Of a stretch of DNA of 59,895 bases, positions 1 to 9,068 are shown in pieces. The stretch's first letter is position 1, and each line of letters starts with the position of its first letter. This DNA is from Xinfangfangia pollutisoli. Lineage in GTDB: Bacteria; Pseudomonadota; Alphaproteobacteria; Rhodobacterales; Rhodobacteraceae. The translations under genes and the position numbers were made by a program. The notes below the pieces were generated by a model. It was not told the origin of the DNA. It did not search any database and saw only the letters and a list, made by a program, of their open reading frames with translations. The stretch is taken from contig NZ_JAICBZ010000013.1 of assembly GCF_020179405.1 (NCBI RefSeq), forward strand, positions 1-59,895, written 5' to 3'.

Positions 1-249
1 GGGCGGGGCGGGGGCGGCAAAGGCCTGCACCAGCACCGGCAGCCGGTCGGCCGGCACGGCCAGGGCCTGGGCCGGATCCGCGATTTCCGTCACCGCACTG
101 CCGGCGGGCAGATGGCGCGGATCGCCGATCCAGAAGAAGGGCAGGTCCGCCCCCAGCGCCGCGCGCGCCTTGACCGCCAGTTCAGGGCCGATGCCGGAGG
201 GATCGCCCGCGGTCAGGGCGATCGGCGCCGTCGGACCTGGCCGGGTCAC
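1..249 (-). CDS. pdxA: 4-hydroxythreonine-4-phosphate dehydrogenase PdxA (partial, N-terminal part)
   Basis: PdxA oxidises 4-phosphohydroxy-L-threonine in the DXP-dependent branch of pyridoxal 5'-phosphate synthesis in the cytoplasm. Only the first 83 or so residues are present; the rest lies beyond the left edge. The N-terminus carries the family signature IALTAGDPSGIGPEL near residues 10-24, followed by ARAALGADLPFFWIGD. The GTG start overlaps the surA stop as GTGA, so translation is probably coupled. The position downstream of lptD and surA is the classical surA-pdxA arrangement. Identification is firm despite truncation. Confidence 0.88.
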   Translation of the reverse strand, partial: MTRPGPTAPIALTAGDPSGIGPELAVKARAALGADLPFFWIGDPRHLPAGSAVTEIADPAQALAVPADRLPVLVQAFAAPAPP

Positions 250-1502
250 GGTTCGCGAATGATCGCGGCGGCGCGCAATTCCTCAAGATAGCCATTGGCC
301 AGCGATTCCAGCTTCTGGTTCAGCAGCTGCTCGCGGATATTGCTGCGCGAGGGCGGCGTTTCCAGCACCGGCTCGCGCTTGCACAGCATGATCAGCCGCT
401 TGAAGCTGCCGCGGCTCAGCGCGGTCGAGATCTCGCCCGGATCCAGCTTGGCCAGTTCCAGCCCGACATCCTTCGGCACTTCGCCCATGGTGGCGGTGGT
501 CATGGTCATGTAATCGGCGGGCAGACCCTTGGCCTGGCCATACAGGTCATTGCACTGGTCGACCGCCGCCTTCACCGAAGCCAGCCGCGCCGGATCGTCG
601 GCCGGCACCAGCAACTCGGCCCAGGTCACATTCACCTTGATCGGCTCTGCGGTTTCGTCCGGCGCGACCGAGCGCAGCAGGAACAGCACGACCGCGCCGG
701 GCACTGCAACCGGGGCCGACACGTCGCCCGGCCCCAGGGCCAGGATCTGGCCGGCAATCTGGCCGGGCAGGTTCGACAGCGGCAGCCAGTCCAGCCGGCC
801 GCCATTCGGCGCGGTGGGCGAGGCGGAATATTGCCGCGCGGCTTCGGCGAAGGCCGCTTCGGAATGGATGCTGCGCGCCAGATCCTGCGCCTGGGCGAAG
901 ACCGCGTCTTCCTGCCCGGGCTCGGCCGGGATCACCAGTTCCGAGACCAGAACCTTCAGCGCCTTGGGCCGCGCCGCCGCGGCAAGCGCCTTGTCGATAT
1001 CGGCCTCGGGCACCGGCACCTGGCCGACATAGCGCTGCCGCACCGCCTTGCGCCACAAAAGCCCGGCCGAGACGAAATCGCGGAAGGTTTCGGCGGCGAT
1101 GCCGATCTTCTGCAATTCGACGATCAGCTGATCGGCGGTCAGGTTCGCGCGCGCGGCGAATTCGTTCATCCCCTCGGTCAGCTCTTTCTCGGACAGGGTG
1201 ATCTTCAGCCGCTTCGCCTCGGTCAGGCGCAGCTTGTCCTCGATCAGGCCCTTCAGCGCCTGCTCTTCGGGGTTGCCCGGCGCACGCAGCAGCTTGAGGA
1301 ACAGGATGCGCTGTTCAACCTCGTAGCGGGTGATCACCCGGTCGCCCACATACATGCGCGGCGCGAACATGTCTTGCGCCAGGGCCGGGGTCGGGGCCAA
1401 CGCCAAGGGGGCAAAGGCCCCGGGCAAGGGGGCCAGCGCCAGTGCCGAAGCGAGGCCCAGCGTCGCAGCCCTGCGCATCCTAGGTTTCGCCTGCCGTGTC
1501 AT
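246..1502 (-). CDS. surA: Periplasmic chaperone / peptidyl-prolyl isomerase SurA
   Basis: SurA escorts unfolded outer-membrane proteins, including LptD, across the periplasm. The protein (418 residues from this start) begins with a basic, Ala/Leu-rich signal peptide that ends around ALAQD, followed by a SurA N-terminal domain (VGDRVITRYEVEQRI). A parvulin-type PPIase region lies around residues 170-280 (FAEAARQYSASPTAPNGGRLDWLPLSNLP). A second, degenerate PPIase-like stretch may follow. The ATG chosen has AGGA five bases upstream and directly precedes the signal peptide; an in-frame ATG seven codons further up (1523) is a possible alternative. The gene lies between lptD and pdxA, as expected for the family. 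Confidence 0.88.
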   Translation of the reverse strand: MTRQAKPRMRRAATLGLASALALAPLPGAFAPLALAPTPALAQDMFAPRMYVGDRVITRYEVEQRILFLKLLRAPGNPEEQALKGLIEDKLRLTEAKRLKITLSEKELTEGMNEFAARANLTADQLIVELQKIGIAAETFRDFVSAGLLWRKAVRQRYVGQVPVPEADIDKALAAAARPKALKVLVSELVIPAEPGQEDAVFAQAQDLARSIHSEAAFAEAARQYSASPTAPNGGRLDWLPLSNLPGQIAGQILALGPGDVSAPVAVPGAVVLFLLRSVAPDETAEPIKVNVTWAELLVPADDPARLASVKAAVDQCNDLYGQAKGLPADYMTMTTATMGEVPKDVGLELAKLDPGEISTALSRGSFKRLIMLCKREPVLETPPSRSNIREQLLNQKLESLANGYLEELRAAAIIREP

Positions 1503-1608
1503 CGAAGTCCTGCCGCCTGTCATTCGCTTCCGGTGTCCGTTTGTTTCCGGTATCCGCCTGTTTCCGGTCTTTTCCCCGGGTCTGCCCGGTTGGCCGGGGC
1601 GCGGGTTC

Positions 1609-3774
1609 CTAATTGTAGCAGCGCCGCGACGGGCCTGCCGTCTTGCCGCTGCCGAAGCCGATCAGATCGACCGAAAGGCCGAAACTGGTGGTCGGGGTCA
1701 CACTAGTCGAGGACGTGAAGCGACGCGAGACCGAAAAATCGACCAACACGCAATCGTTGCGATATTCCACGCCCATTCCGGCCAGGGTGCCGCGGTCGGT
1801 CTGAAAGTCGTAGCGCCCCGACATTTTCGCCATCAGCGCCGGCGTCGCCTGCCAGCGCGCATCGAAGGCGAATTCGCGCGTCGGATCGGGCCGGTTTTCC
1901 TGCGGATCGGCCACCGCCCAGATTGCCGAGGTCGACAGCGCCACTTTCTCGCGGTTCAGCGCCAGGCGCAATTCGCCCTTGGTCAGCGCGAAGTCGTCGT
2001 CCAGGATCACCCGGCCGGTGGCGGCAAAGCCGTTCTGCCAGTCGACGGTCAGCGCCGCCAGCCAGTCGGATTGCCCGGTGTTCAGCCCCGAGGCCACGCC
2101 GAACTGGTCGCGATCGCGGTCGCGCACCACCCGGCCCACGGTCATGCCCAGGCTCCATCCCGCCGGATCGTAGCGGGTCCAGCTGACACCGATATTGGCG
2201 CGCTTGCCCTCTTCCACCGCATCGGCGCCGGGGAAGCGGTCAAGCGACCAGATATTGCCCTCGTCGAATTCCACCAGGGCGGAATCCTCGTTCGGGATCC
2301 GCGCGCCGTTCTGGCCGGCCCAGATCAGCTGCACCACCGGCTCGATCACATGGGTCGCGCCGGTTTCGGCGACGTGTTTCACCCAGGGCCAGCGCAGTTC
2401 CACCCCCGCCGCGGCATGGCTGCGGGCATGGTCGCCGCCATAGATCCCGTCCTGGCCGATCGTATAGGCATCGGCCGAAGCCTCGCCCAGGATCGTGGCC
2501 TCGATCCCGCCCGCCAGAATGAAGCTGCGCCGCCAGTCGATCCGCGCCGAGATCCGGCTGACATCGCGGCCATCGGCGATGTCGTCGGGATCGGGCCCGT
2601 CCAGCGGGTTGTTCGAGGTGCGCAGATGCGAATGGGTCTGCAGCCGGAACCCGCCTTCGCCGCCCAGCGTCCACAGTGAGAAGCGGCGGTGGAAGGTCAC
2701 ATCGGTGATCAGCGAAGGCAGGGTGTTGTTGTCTTCGTCATCGCGCAGCGACTGGAACGACACCACCCGCGCCGAGAAGAACCCGTTGCGGCGGGTGCGC
2801 GAGATCTCGACCCGGCTGTCGAGCATATCGGTATCGGAATAGCCGTAATCCAGCAGATAGGCATTGTCCGAGGCGGCCTGCAGCCGGAAGGTCAGCTTGA
2901 AATCGTCGGGCAGGTCGAATTCGCCATTGGCGAAGATGAAGCCGCGATCTTCGCCGGGCAGCAGCCGGTCGCGGGTCAGCGCGCCGGTGACCTCGATCTT
3001 TCCGGTGCGGAAGGCCTGGCGATAGCGCAACTCCAGGGTGCGGCTGTGGCGCGCGGTCAGATAGGGGGTGACCGTCAGGTCCTTGTCTTCGCCAAGCGCC
3101 ACGAAATAGGGCAGTTTCAGCCCGAAGCCCAGATCCGAGGTGGTGCGCACGACCGGCATCAGGAAGCCGGTGGTGCGGTCCAGCGTCGGGTCGGGCATGC
3201 GCAGCCGCGGGATGTAGAAGATCGGCAGGCCGGCCACGCGGAACTGGGCCTGATCGAAATACAGCTGCCGCGCCTCCTGGTCATGCACCACCCGCGCGGC
3301 GCGGATTTCCCACAGCGGCACGGGGCTGTTTTCGCAGATCTTGCAGGACGAGGCGACGACCTGATCCAGCTCGGTATAGCGCCCGCCGATCCGCATCGCG
3401 CGGTTCGCTGCGATCTGCAGCTGCTGGTTCAGCACCAGCCGGGCCGAGGTCAGGATGCCTTCCGTCATGTCGGCCGACAAGTCGGCGGCGCTGGCAAACA
3501 GCGTCGTATTGCCGCCTGCATCGGTCAGGATGATCGGTCCCTCGATCTGCAGCCGGTCGCTGGCCTTGTCATAGACCAGCCGCGCCGCGCGCAGCCGGTT
3601 GCCCTGATAGAAGATCTCGACCGCGCCGCTGGCCACAAGCTGGTTGTCGCCGGTGATTTCCAGCCGGTCCGAGACCAGCGTGGCGCGATCCTGGGCCTGG
3701 GCCTGGGCGCGCGCCGGCAGGGCCAGCGTCAGGGCCAGGGTCAGAAGAAGGGCAAGGCGGCACAGCGCAGTCAT
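1609..3774 (-). CDS. lptD: LPS-assembly outer-membrane protein LptD
   Basis: LptD, with lipoprotein LptE, inserts lipopolysaccharide into the outer leaflet of the outer membrane. The 721-residue product has a signal peptide (residues 1-23, ending ALPARA). An OstA/LptA-like beta-jellyroll follows (DRLEITGDNQLVASGAVEIFYQGNRLRA, about residues 35-70 onwards), then a long C-terminal beta-barrel. Cysteines sit in SSCKICENS, in NDCVLVDF and in the C-terminal RRCYN, which suits the disulfide-dependent maturation known for LptD. Length is typical for alphaproteobacteria. The start codon shares one base with the lptG stop (TGATG), so it is co-transcribed with lptF and lptG. Confidence 0.93.
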   Translation of the reverse strand: MTALCRLALLLTLALTLALPARAQAQAQDRATLVSDRLEITGDNQLVASGAVEIFYQGNRLRAARLVYDKASDRLQIEGPIILTDAGGNTTLFASAADLSADMTEGILTSARLVLNQQLQIAANRAMRIGGRYTELDQVVASSCKICENSPVPLWEIRAARVVHDQEARQLYFDQAQFRVAGLPIFYIPRLRMPDPTLDRTTGFLMPVVRTTSDLGFGLKLPYFVALGEDKDLTVTPYLTARHSRTLELRYRQAFRTGKIEVTGALTRDRLLPGEDRGFIFANGEFDLPDDFKLTFRLQAASDNAYLLDYGYSDTDMLDSRVEISRTRRNGFFSARVVSFQSLRDDEDNNTLPSLITDVTFHRRFSLWTLGGEGGFRLQTHSHLRTSNNPLDGPDPDDIADGRDVSRISARIDWRRSFILAGGIEATILGEASADAYTIGQDGIYGGDHARSHAAAGVELRWPWVKHVAETGATHVIEPVVQLIWAGQNGARIPNEDSALVEFDEGNIWSLDRFPGADAVEEGKRANIGVSWTRYDPAGWSLGMTVGRVVRDRDRDQFGVASGLNTGQSDWLAALTVDWQNGFAATGRVILDDDFALTKGELRLALNREKVALSTSAIWAVADPQENRPDPTREFAFDARWQATPALMAKMSGRYDFQTDRGTLAGMGVEYRNDCVLVDFSVSRRFTSSTSVTPTTSFGLSVDLIGFGSGKTAGPSRRCYN

Positions 3775-4871
3775 CAGCCGTCCTCAAGATGCAACAACAG
3801 GCCAAGCGCCAGCATGATTGCCGCGACCGGCGGCGTCCAGGCGGCCAGAAGGACCGGGATCTGCCCGTTCTCGCCCAGGGCCTGGGCGAAATTCCGCAGG
3901 AAGAACAAGGCGAAGCCCGAAAGCATTGCGTAAAGCACCATCTGGCCGATCCGGCCGAAGCGGACATGCCGCATCGTGAAGCCGGCTGCAACCAGAACCA
4001 TCGCGGTCAGGAACAGCGGCTGCGCCAGTTCCATCTGGAACCACAGCTCATAGCTGCGCGCCGAGAAGCCGGCGGTTTCCAGCTCGTCGATATACGAGGG
4101 CAATTTCCAGATCGGCACCGAAGCGGGCGTGCCGAAACTGTCGCGGATCCGCTCGGGCGTCAGGTCCGAGGGCAGGCGGGTGCCGTCGGGCCAGGTGGCG
4201 GCGCTCAGTTCCGGATTGGGCGCGGTCAGATCCCACATCTTTCCATCGTCAATCAGCCAGGCCCCCGCGGTCAGCCGGGCCGAGCTGGCCTCGACCCGCG
4301 TCGCGGGCGTGCCATCGGTGCCGAAGGTCAGGAAGGACACGCCGAACAGCTCGGTCCCATCGGGATTGGCGCGGCTGGCCTGGATCACGGTCTGGCCATA
4401 TTCGCCGCCCTGGCGCAGCCACAGCCCGGAATCCGACACGGACAGCACCGATCCGTCGGGGCCCTGATAGCGCGCCTTCAGATCGTCATAGGCCTTGGTC
4501 GTCGCCGCAACCAGCGGGTTCAGCACCGCAACCGCCAGAAGCCCGATCGCCAGCGTGGCCAGTACCGGCGTGACCAGAAAGCGCAGCCCCGACCGACCGG
4601 CCGCCCGCACCACCACCAGTTCCGACGACCGTGCCAGGCCCAGGAAGACCGCGATCGAGCCCATGATCACGATCAGCGGCAGGATGCGGTACAGGGTCTC
4701 GGGCACGTTGACCAGCGACAGGCGGAAGGAATCCATGATCCCCGCGCCCTGGCCGGAAAACTGGCGCAGCTGCTCGATCATGTCGACCAGCATCAAGACG
4801 CCGAAGAACACCAGGAAGACCTGGAACACCGTCCAGAGAAAGCGGCGCGCGATGTAGAAGGACAGGGTCAT
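3774..4871 (-). CDS. lptG: LPS export ABC transporter permease LptG
   Basis: LptG is one of two YjgP/YjgQ-family permeases of the LptB2FG complex, which extracts LPS from the inner membrane and feeds it to the LptC-A-D bridge. The 365-residue protein starts MTLSFYIARRFLWTVFQVFLVFFG and has an N-terminal membrane segment and further helices near residues 50-120. A periplasmic beta-jellyroll lies in the middle, with C-terminal helices after about residue 270. I chose the ATG that overlaps the lptF stop as ATGA; the upstream extension of this reading frame lies entirely inside lptF and is not a plausible start. Confidence 0.9.
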   Translation of the reverse strand: MTLSFYIARRFLWTVFQVFLVFFGVLMLVDMIEQLRQFSGQGAGIMDSFRLSLVNVPETLYRILPLIVIMGSIAVFLGLARSSELVVVRAAGRSGLRFLVTPVLATLAIGLLAVAVLNPLVAATTKAYDDLKARYQGPDGSVLSVSDSGLWLRQGGEYGQTVIQASRANPDGTELFGVSFLTFGTDGTPATRVEASSARLTAGAWLIDDGKMWDLTAPNPELSAATWPDGTRLPSDLTPERIRDSFGTPASVPIWKLPSYIDELETAGFSARSYELWFQMELAQPLFLTAMVLVAAGFTMRHVRFGRIGQMVLYAMLSGFALFFLRNFAQALGENGQIPVLLAAWTPPVAAIMLALGLLLHLEDG

Positions 4872-6007
4872 GCCGCAGCCTCCGCCACCGCTGCGGGGGC
4901 AGGGCGCAGCCGGCGCGGGCGCTGCGCCAGCCACAGAAGCAGCACCGACAGCACGCAGCCCAGCAGCGGCGCGGCATAGGTCAGCGGCCAAAGCCCGTCT
5001 TCGCGCAAAAGCGCCCCGGTCGCGGCGGTGTTCACCAGTTGCAGCCCGATCAGCAGCACGATCGCCACCGCGATCTGCCGCCACAGGCCAAAGCGCGAAT
5101 AGCCCCCCAGCATCAGCGCGGCAAAGCCCAGAAGGGGCGCGGCCAGCCCCAGGAAGGCGCCGGCGATCCGGCTGTGGATCTCGGCGCGGAAGCGTTCGGG
5201 CGTTTCGCCCGCGGCCTCGATCTGCGCCGGATCGGCCTGGATCAGATCCAGCGTGGTCAATTCGCGCATCCGCCGCGCCCGGCCTTCCGAGGGGGCGACG
5301 ATGCCCGACAGATCCATCGCGAAGGTCGAAAACCGCGTCAGCGCGATGCGGCGGCTGTCATCGCGGCTTAGACTTTGGGCCGCCCCGTCCAGCATCACCA
5401 GCCGCGGCGCGGTGTCGCCGCGCACGATCAGCGCCTTGCGGGCGGTATAAACCACCCGCTCGGCCGGGTTGCGTTCGTCGGACAGGAACAGGTCGTTCAA
5501 CTCTCCCAAGGGCGAGATCTCGCGGATATACAGGGTCACGCCCTTGGCCGGATGCATGAAACGCCCCTCGTTCAGGAAGCGGCCGGTGACGTTCTCCGAC
5601 ACCTCGGCGCTGCGATCGGCCAGCCGCGCCTGGCTGAGCGGCACCAGATGGTTCAGCAGCACCAGCTGCATGGCGACGACGATCAGCCCGAAATACAGCA
5701 CCGGCCGCGCCAGGCGGAAGGCGGAAAAGCCGGTGGCCTGCATCACCACCAGTTCCGATTCCTGCATCAGCCGGTTCACCGCATAGACACAGGCCGCGAA
5801 GGCCGAGACCGGCAGCACCAGCCGGATGACATTGGGCAGCGACAGAAGCGAGAATTCCAGGAAGACGACCGCCGACTGCCCGTCGCCGATCAGCTGGTCA
5901 AACAGGCCCACCGCCCGGTTGACCCAGTAGACAGCCACCAGCACCAGCGAGAAGAAGCCGAACAGCCCGAGCAGTTGCGACAGAAGATATCGGTCGAATC
6001 TCGGCAC
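4868..6007 (-). CDS. lptF: LPS export ABC transporter permease LptF
   Basis: LptF is the partner permease of LptG in the LPS export complex. The 379 residues begin MPRFDRYLLSQLLGLFGFFSLVLVAVYWVNRAVGLFDQ, the typical first helix and coupling region, and the pattern of N-terminal helices, periplasmic domain and C-terminal helices is as in LptG. It is the first gene of the lptF-lptG-lptD-surA-pdxA operon and is divergent from pepA. The 166 bases between them must hold both promoters, but I could not single out convincing -35/-10 pairs there. Confidence 0.9.
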   Translation of the reverse strand: MPRFDRYLLSQLLGLFGFFSLVLVAVYWVNRAVGLFDQLIGDGQSAVVFLEFSLLSLPNVIRLVLPVSAFAACVYAVNRLMQESELVVMQATGFSAFRLARPVLYFGLIVVAMQLVLLNHLVPLSQARLADRSAEVSENVTGRFLNEGRFMHPAKGVTLYIREISPLGELNDLFLSDERNPAERVVYTARKALIVRGDTAPRLVMLDGAAQSLSRDDSRRIALTRFSTFAMDLSGIVAPSEGRARRMRELTTLDLIQADPAQIEAAGETPERFRAEIHSRIAGAFLGLAAPLLGFAALMLGGYSRFGLWRQIAVAIVLLIGLQLVNTAATGALLREDGLWPLTYAAPLLGCVLSVLLLWLAQRPRRLRPAPAAVAEAAA

Positions 6008-6173
6008 GCCAGGCCCGGTCCCCTACAAGATGTTGCGGCGGACCCTAGCGGATTTCCTTGGGGGCGAAAACTCATATCTGGCCAAGCCGGCGGGGCGGCG
6101 CTAGCGTGGCGCCCGTTCCGGCAGGGCGGTCGCGCCCGGGCCGTCCCCGATCCCCAATCCGAAGGCCGAAGCC

Positions 6174-7646
6174 ATGTCGCATCCCGTTCAGATCCAGTTC
6201 CAGGCCACGGCGCTTGACGCTTTGGCCGCGCAGCCCGGCCGCATCGCGCTGTTTGCCGAGCCGGACAGCCCGCTGTCGCCGGCCGGCCGCCGGCTGGACA
6301 GGGCGACGCGCGGGGCGCTGGCGCGGGCCGTGGGCTCGGCCGCTTTCGCGGCGCTGAAGCCGGGCGAGTCGCTGGATCTGGCCTTCCCGGCCGGTCTGGC
6401 CGCCTCGGCGCTGCAGATCGTCCGCCTGGCCAAGCGTTGCGACATCGCCCAGGCCCGCAAGGCGGGCGCCGCGATCGGCAAGGCGCATGGCGCCGAGCCG
6501 CTGGTGGTACTGGCCGAAAGCCATGCGCGGGCGGCGGAAATCGCCTTCGGCCTGGCGCTGCGGGTCTATGATTTCGCCGTCCACAAAAGCGCCGAGCCGA
6601 AGCTGCCTGGCTCGGTCGCGGTGATGGTGGCCAATCCCGAAGCGGTAGCGGCCGAGGCCGCGCCGATGGCCGCGGTGGCCGAAGGCGTGTTCTTCACCCG
6701 CGATCTGGTGAACGAGCCCGCGAATGTGCTGACCACCTATGATTTCGCGGCCCGGCTGGCGGCGATGCAGGAACTGGGCCTGGATGTCGAGATCCTTGAG
6801 GAAGAGGATCTGGAAAAGCTGGGCATGCGCGCGCTTCTGGGCGTGGGGCAAGGCTCGGAAAGCCCGTCAAAGGTCGTGGTCATGCAATGGCATGGCGGCA
6901 AGAAGGGCGAGGCGCCCTTCGCGCTGGTCGGCAAGGGCGTGTGTTTCGATACCGGCGGCATCTCGATCAAGCCGGCCGCGGGCATGGAAGACATGACCAT
7001 GGATATGGGCGGCGCGGGCGTTGTGGCGGGGGTGATGCGCGCGCTGGCGCTGCGCAAGGCCAAGGCCAATGTCGTGGGTCTGGTCGGGCTGGTCGAGAAC
7101 ATGCCCGACGGGCGCGCGCAACGCCCGGGCGACGTGGTGCGCAGCATGAAGGGCGACACGATCGAGGTGATTAATACCGATGCCGAGGGGCGGCTGGTTC
7201 TGGCCGATGTGCTTTGGTACGCGCAGGAACGCTTCAAGCCCACCGGCATGGTCGATCTGGCCACGCTGACCGGCGCGATCATCGTGGCGCTGGGGCATGA
7301 GAATACCGGCGTCTTCTCGAATGACGACCGGCTGTGCAACGCCTTCCTCAAGGCCGCCGCGGCCGAGGGCGAGGGCGCCTGGCGCATGCCGATGGGCGAT
7401 GCCTATGATGCCAAGCTGAAAAGCCGTGTGGCCGATATGGTCAATTCCTGCGGGCGCGATGGCGGCTCGGTCACCGCGGCGCAGTTCCTGGCGCGCTTCG
7501 TCAAGCCCGACGTGCCGTGGATTCATCTGGATATCGCCGGCACGGCGCTTCTGAAGACCGACAGCATGCTTGCGCCGAAAGGCGCCACGGGCTGGGGCGT
7601 CATGGCGCTGAACCGGCTGATCCGCGATCTGGTCGAGGCGGGTTAA
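6174..7646 (+). CDS. pepA: Leucyl aminopeptidase (M17 family, cytosol aminopeptidase)
   Basis: A two-metal (Mn/Zn) exopeptidase that releases N-terminal residues from peptides in the cytoplasm; in some bacteria PepA also acts as a DNA-binding protein. At 490 residues it has the expected length. The C-terminal catalytic domain carries the metal/catalytic motif VGKGVCFDTGG near residue 251 and the family signature NTDAEGRLVLADVL near residue 333. The N-terminal macrodomain-like part is less conserved, as usual. It is monocistronic or co-transcribed with holC, which follows after about 60 bases. PepA next to holC and divergent from lptFG is a common proteobacterial arrangement. Confidence 0.93.
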   Translation: MSHPVQIQFQATALDALAAQPGRIALFAEPDSPLSPAGRRLDRATRGALARAVGSAAFAALKPGESLDLAFPAGLAASALQIVRLAKRCDIAQARKAGAAIGKAHGAEPLVVLAESHARAAEIAFGLALRVYDFAVHKSAEPKLPGSVAVMVANPEAVAAEAAPMAAVAEGVFFTRDLVNEPANVLTTYDFAARLAAMQELGLDVEILEEEDLEKLGMRALLGVGQGSESPSKVVVMQWHGGKKGEAPFALVGKGVCFDTGGISIKPAAGMEDMTMDMGGAGVVAGVMRALALRKAKANVVGLVGLVENMPDGRAQRPGDVVRSMKGDTIEVINTDAEGRLVLADVLWYAQERFKPTGMVDLATLTGAIIVALGHENTGVFSNDDRLCNAFLKAAAAEGEGAWRMPMGDAYDAKLKSRVADMVNSCGRDGGSVTAAQFLARFVKPDVPWIHLDIAGTALLKTDSMLAPKGATGWGVMALNRLIRDLVEAG

Positions 7647-7707
7647 GATGCGCGCGTCCATGTCCAGGCCTGGTCCTTCGGGCGGCCTTTCGGGGCGCCG
7701 CTAGGCG

Positions 7708-8175
7708 ATGGGCATGGTCGTCTTCATGCAGCTCACCCGCTCGACGGTGGAAGAGACCGTTCTCTTGCAGGCGGGGCGGGCCCTGAAACAGGGCTGGCGG
7801 GTGATGCTGCGCGCCGCGCGGCCCGAACAGCTGGCGCGGCTGGACGACTGGCTGTGGCTGCATCCCGAAGACGGGTTCCTGCCGCATGGCCGCGAGGATG
7901 CGCCGCAGGCCGAGGCCCAGCCCTTGCTGCTGGGCCTGGGCGCGCCGGTGAACGGGGCGCAGGCGGTGCTGTTGCTGGGCGGGCTGGCGGTCGATCCCGA
8001 CGAGGCGCGGCGGATGGAGCGGATCTGGCTGCTGTTCGAAGGCGAGGATCCGGCGCAATTGCAGGCGGCGCGGGCGCAGTGGAAGGCGGTGACCGCCGCC
8101 GGGCTGACCGCGCAATATCATTCCGAGGAAAGCGGCCGCTGGCAGTTGAAAGCCGAAAGCGCGGCCAAGGCCTGA
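7708..8175 (+). CDS. holC: DNA polymerase III subunit chi
   Basis: The chi subunit links the clamp loader of DNA polymerase III to single-stranded-DNA-binding protein. The 155-residue protein starts MGMVVFMQLTRSTVEETVLLQAGRAL, the characteristic first strand and helix of HolC. It continues with RVMLRAARPEQLARLDDWLWLHPEDGFLPHG, the conserved stretch around the chi active-site-like fold. Length is close to the E. coli protein. It lies directly downstream of pepA, a widespread linkage that supports the call. Confidence 0.88.
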   Translation: MGMVVFMQLTRSTVEETVLLQAGRALKQGWRVMLRAARPEQLARLDDWLWLHPEDGFLPHGREDAPQAEAQPLLLGLGAPVNGAQAVLLLGGLAVDPDEARRMERIWLLFEGEDPAQLQAARAQWKAVTAAGLTAQYHSEESGRWQLKAESAAKA

Positions 8176-8264
8176 GGCTTGGGGTCTGAGGCCGGGACCT
8201 GAGGCCGCGTCGGGCGGCGGAAGGCGCAGGAACCGGGTCGCTTGCAGCGGCTGTGCCCGTCTAC

Positions 8265-8285
8265 CCAGAAGGGGCAACCTTCTGG
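8265..8285 (+). promoter_or_regulatory. Inverted repeat overlapping the Shine-Dalgarno of the SDR gene
   Basis: Perfect 8-bp arms (CCAGAAGG and CCTTCTGG) separated by GGCAA. The last two bases of the right arm are the first two of the GGAG Shine-Dalgarno, which sits seven bases before the downstream ATG. In RNA the stem would partly hide the ribosome-binding site. A DNA-binding operator is an alternative reading. Regulation itself is inferred only from the geometry. Confidence 0.4.
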
Positions 8286-8294
8286 AGACCTTCC

Positions 8295-9047
8295 ATGCGA
8301 CTGAAAGACAAGCGAATTCTGATCACCGGCGCCAGCAGCGGCATCGGCGCCGCCGCGGCTAGGCTGTGTGCGACCGAAGGGGCGCGGCTGATCCTGACCG
8401 CGCGGCGCGCGGACCGGCTGCAGGCGCTGGCGGCCGAGATTGCGGCGGCGGGCGGCAGGGCGCTGACGCTGGCCGGCGCGGTCGAGGACGAGGCGCATCA
8501 GGCTTATCTGGCCGATCTGGCCCTGCGGGAATTCGGCGGGCTGGACGGCGCCTTCAACAATGCCGGCATGACCGGGCCGGCGGGGCCGGTGACGGGGCTG
8601 GCGCTGGCCGATTGGCAGCGCGTGCTGGAGGTGAACCTGACCGCGGGCTTTCTGGCGGCCAAGCATCAGATCCCGCTTCTGCTGGCCGCGGGTGGCGGAT
8701 CCCTGCTGTTCACCTCGTCCTTCGTGGGCCATGGCATCGGCCTGCCGGGCATGGCGGCCTATGCGGCGGCGAAATCCGGGTTGATCGGTCTGGTGCAGGT
8801 GCTGGCGGCCGAACATGGGGCGCAGGGGCTGCGGGTCAACGCCCTGCTGCCCGGCGGCACGCGGACCGAAATGGCGGGCGACGATCCAGGCTTTCACGCC
8901 TGGGTGGCGGGGATCCATGCGCTGAAGCGGATGGCCGAGCCCGAGGAAATCGCCCGCGTGGCGCTGTTCCTTCTGTCGGACGAGGCGTCCTTCGTGACCG
9001 GCGCCGCCATCGCGGCCGATGGCGGCAACACGATCTTCAAGGGCTGA
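8295..9047 (+). CDS. Short-chain dehydrogenase/reductase (SDR family oxidoreductase)
   Basis: A classical SDR of 250 residues with the NAD(P)-binding TGASSGIG motif at residues 11-18, the structural NNAG-type motif (FNNAGMTGPAG), and the catalytic Ser/Tyr/Lys set in FTSSFVGHG and YAAAK. The C-terminal end, FVTGAAIAADGGNTI, is typical of FabG-like members. Substrate cannot be deduced from sequence. The ATG is preceded by GGAG at good spacing, within the end of an inverted repeat. The gene stands alone between holC and the oppositely oriented aspartyl protease gene. Confidence 0.87.
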   Translation: MRLKDKRILITGASSGIGAAAARLCATEGARLILTARRADRLQALAAEIAAAGGRALTLAGAVEDEAHQAYLADLALREFGGLDGAFNNAGMTGPAGPVTGLALADWQRVLEVNLTAGFLAAKHQIPLLLAAGGGSLLFTSSFVGHGIGLPGMAAYAAAKSGLIGLVQVLAAEHGAQGLRVNALLPGGTRTEMAGDDPGFHAWVAGIHALKRMAEPEEIARVALFLLSDEASFVTGAAIAADGGNTIFKG

Positions 9048-9068
9048 GCCGCGCGCGCGCCCCGGGGC

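Noticed and set aside
4872-5084. Upstream extension of lptG into lptF
   Set aside because: The sequence is a frame-shifted reading of lptF; the ATGA overlap gives the natural LptG N-terminus.
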